Positions 62,282-64,000 of a DNA stretch of 64,000 bases are shown here, piece after piece. The stretch is from the NCBI RefSeq assembly GCF_000002875.2, contig NC_009414.2, forward strand, positions 597,001 to 661,000, given 5' to 3'. The notes beneath the pieces are model-generated. The model had not been told where the DNA came from. It made no database searches and worked only from the letters and a program-made list of their open reading frames with translations. The stretch comes from Leishmania infantum JPCM5. Its lineage: Eukaryota; Euglenozoa; Kinetoplastea; Trypanosomatida; Trypanosomatidae. A program made the translations under genes and the position numbers. Within the stretch, counting starts at the first letter, position 1; every line of letters starts with the position of its first letter.

Positions 62282-63822
62282 CGGCAGTGGCGCGCATGTG
62301 TGTCTTCGACGTGGAGAGCGCGTCTGCGCAGCAGAAGAAGGGGGGGGGCATAAAAAGGCTCGGGGGCATCAGGTTTGATGCACCAAAGGCTAGGGGACGT
62401 GGAGGGGTGGGCACTATACCGCCGTACCCCTGCTCGTCATCTGACACCTCTCGGTTGCGTTGCCTTCCCGTGCGCCCGCCTGCAGGGTCGTTTCCACCGT
62501 TCCCTTCTCTCGTGGTTGTTTCCTGCGACGTCCCCACGGACTTGCCGCTGAGGCCTGCAGGGGCGAGCGGGACACCCACAACGCCCAACATCGGCGTTTT
62601 CGTTTCCTTCTTTTTTTTTTTTGAAAGGGTAGGGGCTTTGATGGTGATGGCATACACAGACAGACAGACACACACAGACAAACCCCACCTTCGTTGTTTT
62701 CCCTCTATCAAAGACACACACACACACATCATTGCTGCTTCTCCTCTTCTCTCTTGTCTTTGTTCTCTTGGTCTCTCTCTCCTGTGAACCACACGCAGAC
62801 GCTCTGTGGTGTTCACCTCAGACGAGTGCTGCCGACCATGCCCTCTTTTGCTTGTGGTCTTGGCCATCTGGTGGACGATATATACCTCGCTTCATCTGTT
62901 TTTGTCGGCTTCATCTCCGTATCAATGTGTACGTGAATGTTCATTCGAAAGAACGAAGAGAAGAAAAGGGCTGAAAGACAGACGGACAGACACACACACA
63001 CACACACGCAAAAGGGGGTGAGGGCGTACAAGAGACATGCGCGCGGGCGACTGTGAAGGTCTCGTCATGGACTTCTTGTGCCCCGTAGAACCTCGCCACA
63101 TAGCTATTCTGCGGCGTGCTTCTACCGTCTAGGGCTTGCGGGAAGAGGACCAGACGCTGGCGCAACTACGCCTTTACCTCACTGTGTGTGTGGAGAGGAG
63201 TGTTGAAGCTGTTCGAGCGTCGCTGATGTACATAACTGCAGGCGTGATGGGTCTCCTGTCCCTCTTCATGCGTTTTTATCCCTACCTCTCCCCTGCTGTG
63301 ATCCTCTTCTGTGGCTCTCTATTCCACACCGATGCGCCCGTCAGCGGTCTGCCTCAGTGGCGCTGCCGTTCTTCGCTTCATTTTCCCTTTTTGCTTTCGT
63401 CATCTGTTCCACGAGGGAGTCTACGGTGACCATAGAAAGCATCACGCATAAACACGCATACGCCCACACCCACATAGAGGGAAAGCACCGTGCACGAGCC
63501 TACCGCGAGGGTCATCCTATTGCCGCTCTTGTCATATCCGTGCCACATTCATAGATAAACGCTTCACGCGCACAAACCGGCCGGCTCGCAGTCTTGATCT
63601 GCTTGCCTGTCGCGGCAGTGCATCAACGTTCTGCATGCACACATAAGCATTCATAGAAGGTTACCAAGAAAGGCAACTCGAGCGCGTCACGAGTGTTGCC
63701 GTTGGCCCTGCCACACCACCGGTGTCTCCGACTTTGTCAAGCTCATCGCGGCACCGCCACATTGATTCTCTACTTCCCTCTCCTCCCCCCTTCCCCGGCC
63801 CCCGTCACCTGCTCCGGCATCC
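62282..63822 (+). other. Intergenic region with microsatellites
   Basis: No gene is supported. There is a G9 run at 62340-62348, a T12-like run near 62610, CAGA/CACA repeats at about 62656-62690 and CA repeats near 62720 and 62986-63007. The final 57 nt are a C/T-rich tract directly before ATG 63823. Confidence 0.6.
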
Positions 63823-64000
63823 ATGACGTCTCTGGCTGGCGGCACCATCACCGTCACCGTGCCGAGTTTTGTAACGGTGACGTTGACACCGGCACCGGAC
63901 ATCAACGTGAGGGGCGCCTCCACGGCGCCAGGATCACCTTTCGCAGAGGTGAGGCCCAAGACGCTGCGTGTGCCAATCACCGCCTCGATGACGGTGCGTG
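63823..64000 (+). CDS. 5' end of an unknown gene, cut by the window edge
   Basis: ATG 63823 opens a frame with strong third-position GC that runs to the end of the window (59 codons visible). The visible residues are Thr/Val/Pro-rich (MTSLAGGTITVTVPSFVTVT...). The frame is open back to a TGA at 63763-63765, but that stretch is a polypyrimidine tract. No AG lies between the tract and this ATG; the first is at 63863-63864. The true start could therefore be downstream, for example the in-frame ATG at about 63988. The family is not recognised. Confidence 0.5.
   Translation, partial: MTSLAGGTITVTVPSFVTVTLTPAPDINVRGASTAPGSPFAEVRPKTLRVPITASMTVR

Overview
The window looks like part of a Leishmania (or very close Leishmaniinae) chromosome. 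Supported genes are all on the + strand and lack introns. They are GC-rich at the third codon position and are separated by 0.7-4.7 kb of pyrimidine-rich DNA full of CA/TG, TA and homopolymer microsatellites. Strong polypyrimidine tracts followed by AG precede most start codons, as expected for trans-spliced, polycistronically transcribed kinetoplastid genes. Two copies of a ~575 bp element with the look of a SIDER2 retroposon sit downstream of two genes. No tRNA, rRNA, CRISPR array, insertion sequence or bacterial-type promoter was seen.

Layout: the 3' end of a gene with a possible PH-like fold (2-724); a small membrane-anchored protein (1453-1950); an XMAP215/ch-TOG family microtubule polymerase (2657-8545); first SIDER-like copy (8812-9386); a candidate tiny membrane protein gene whose frame appears broken (11250-11509); IFT46 (13267-14640); a CDK-like CMGC kinase (16577-18457); a J-domain protein (22165-24408); the catalytic subunit of queuine tRNA-ribosyltransferase (27438-28847); second SIDER-like copy (29277-29851); a 5,559-residue HYDIN (30809-47488); SF3a60/SF3A3 (49465-51330); a disordered, probably nuclear protein with C-terminal SUMO-consensus motifs (52291-54759); a FYVE-domain phosphoinositide-kinase-like protein (58157-62281); and the 5' end of an unknown gene (63823 to the window edge).

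There is no operon logic in the bacterial sense: the genes share a transcription unit, and expression is expected to be set by trans-splicing and 3' UTR elements. Three encode microtubule or axoneme proteins (XMAP215, IFT46, HYDIN), two act in RNA biology (TGT, SF3a60), and one is a phosphoinositide-signalling protein with an altered DFG motif.

Points most worth a second look: the two SIDER-like copies appear identical over 575 bp and bracket a 20.5 kb, four-gene cassette; the FYVE-PIK protein combines a DFR motif with an F-box-like segment; several genes have a strong polypyrimidine tract whose first AG falls just inside the reading frame, so acceptor choice would keep or remove the start codon; and a short ORF at 11250 looks like a frame-disrupted small gene. 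Start codons were chosen as the first plausible ATG; several longer open frames begin only at TTG or GTG and were trimmed.
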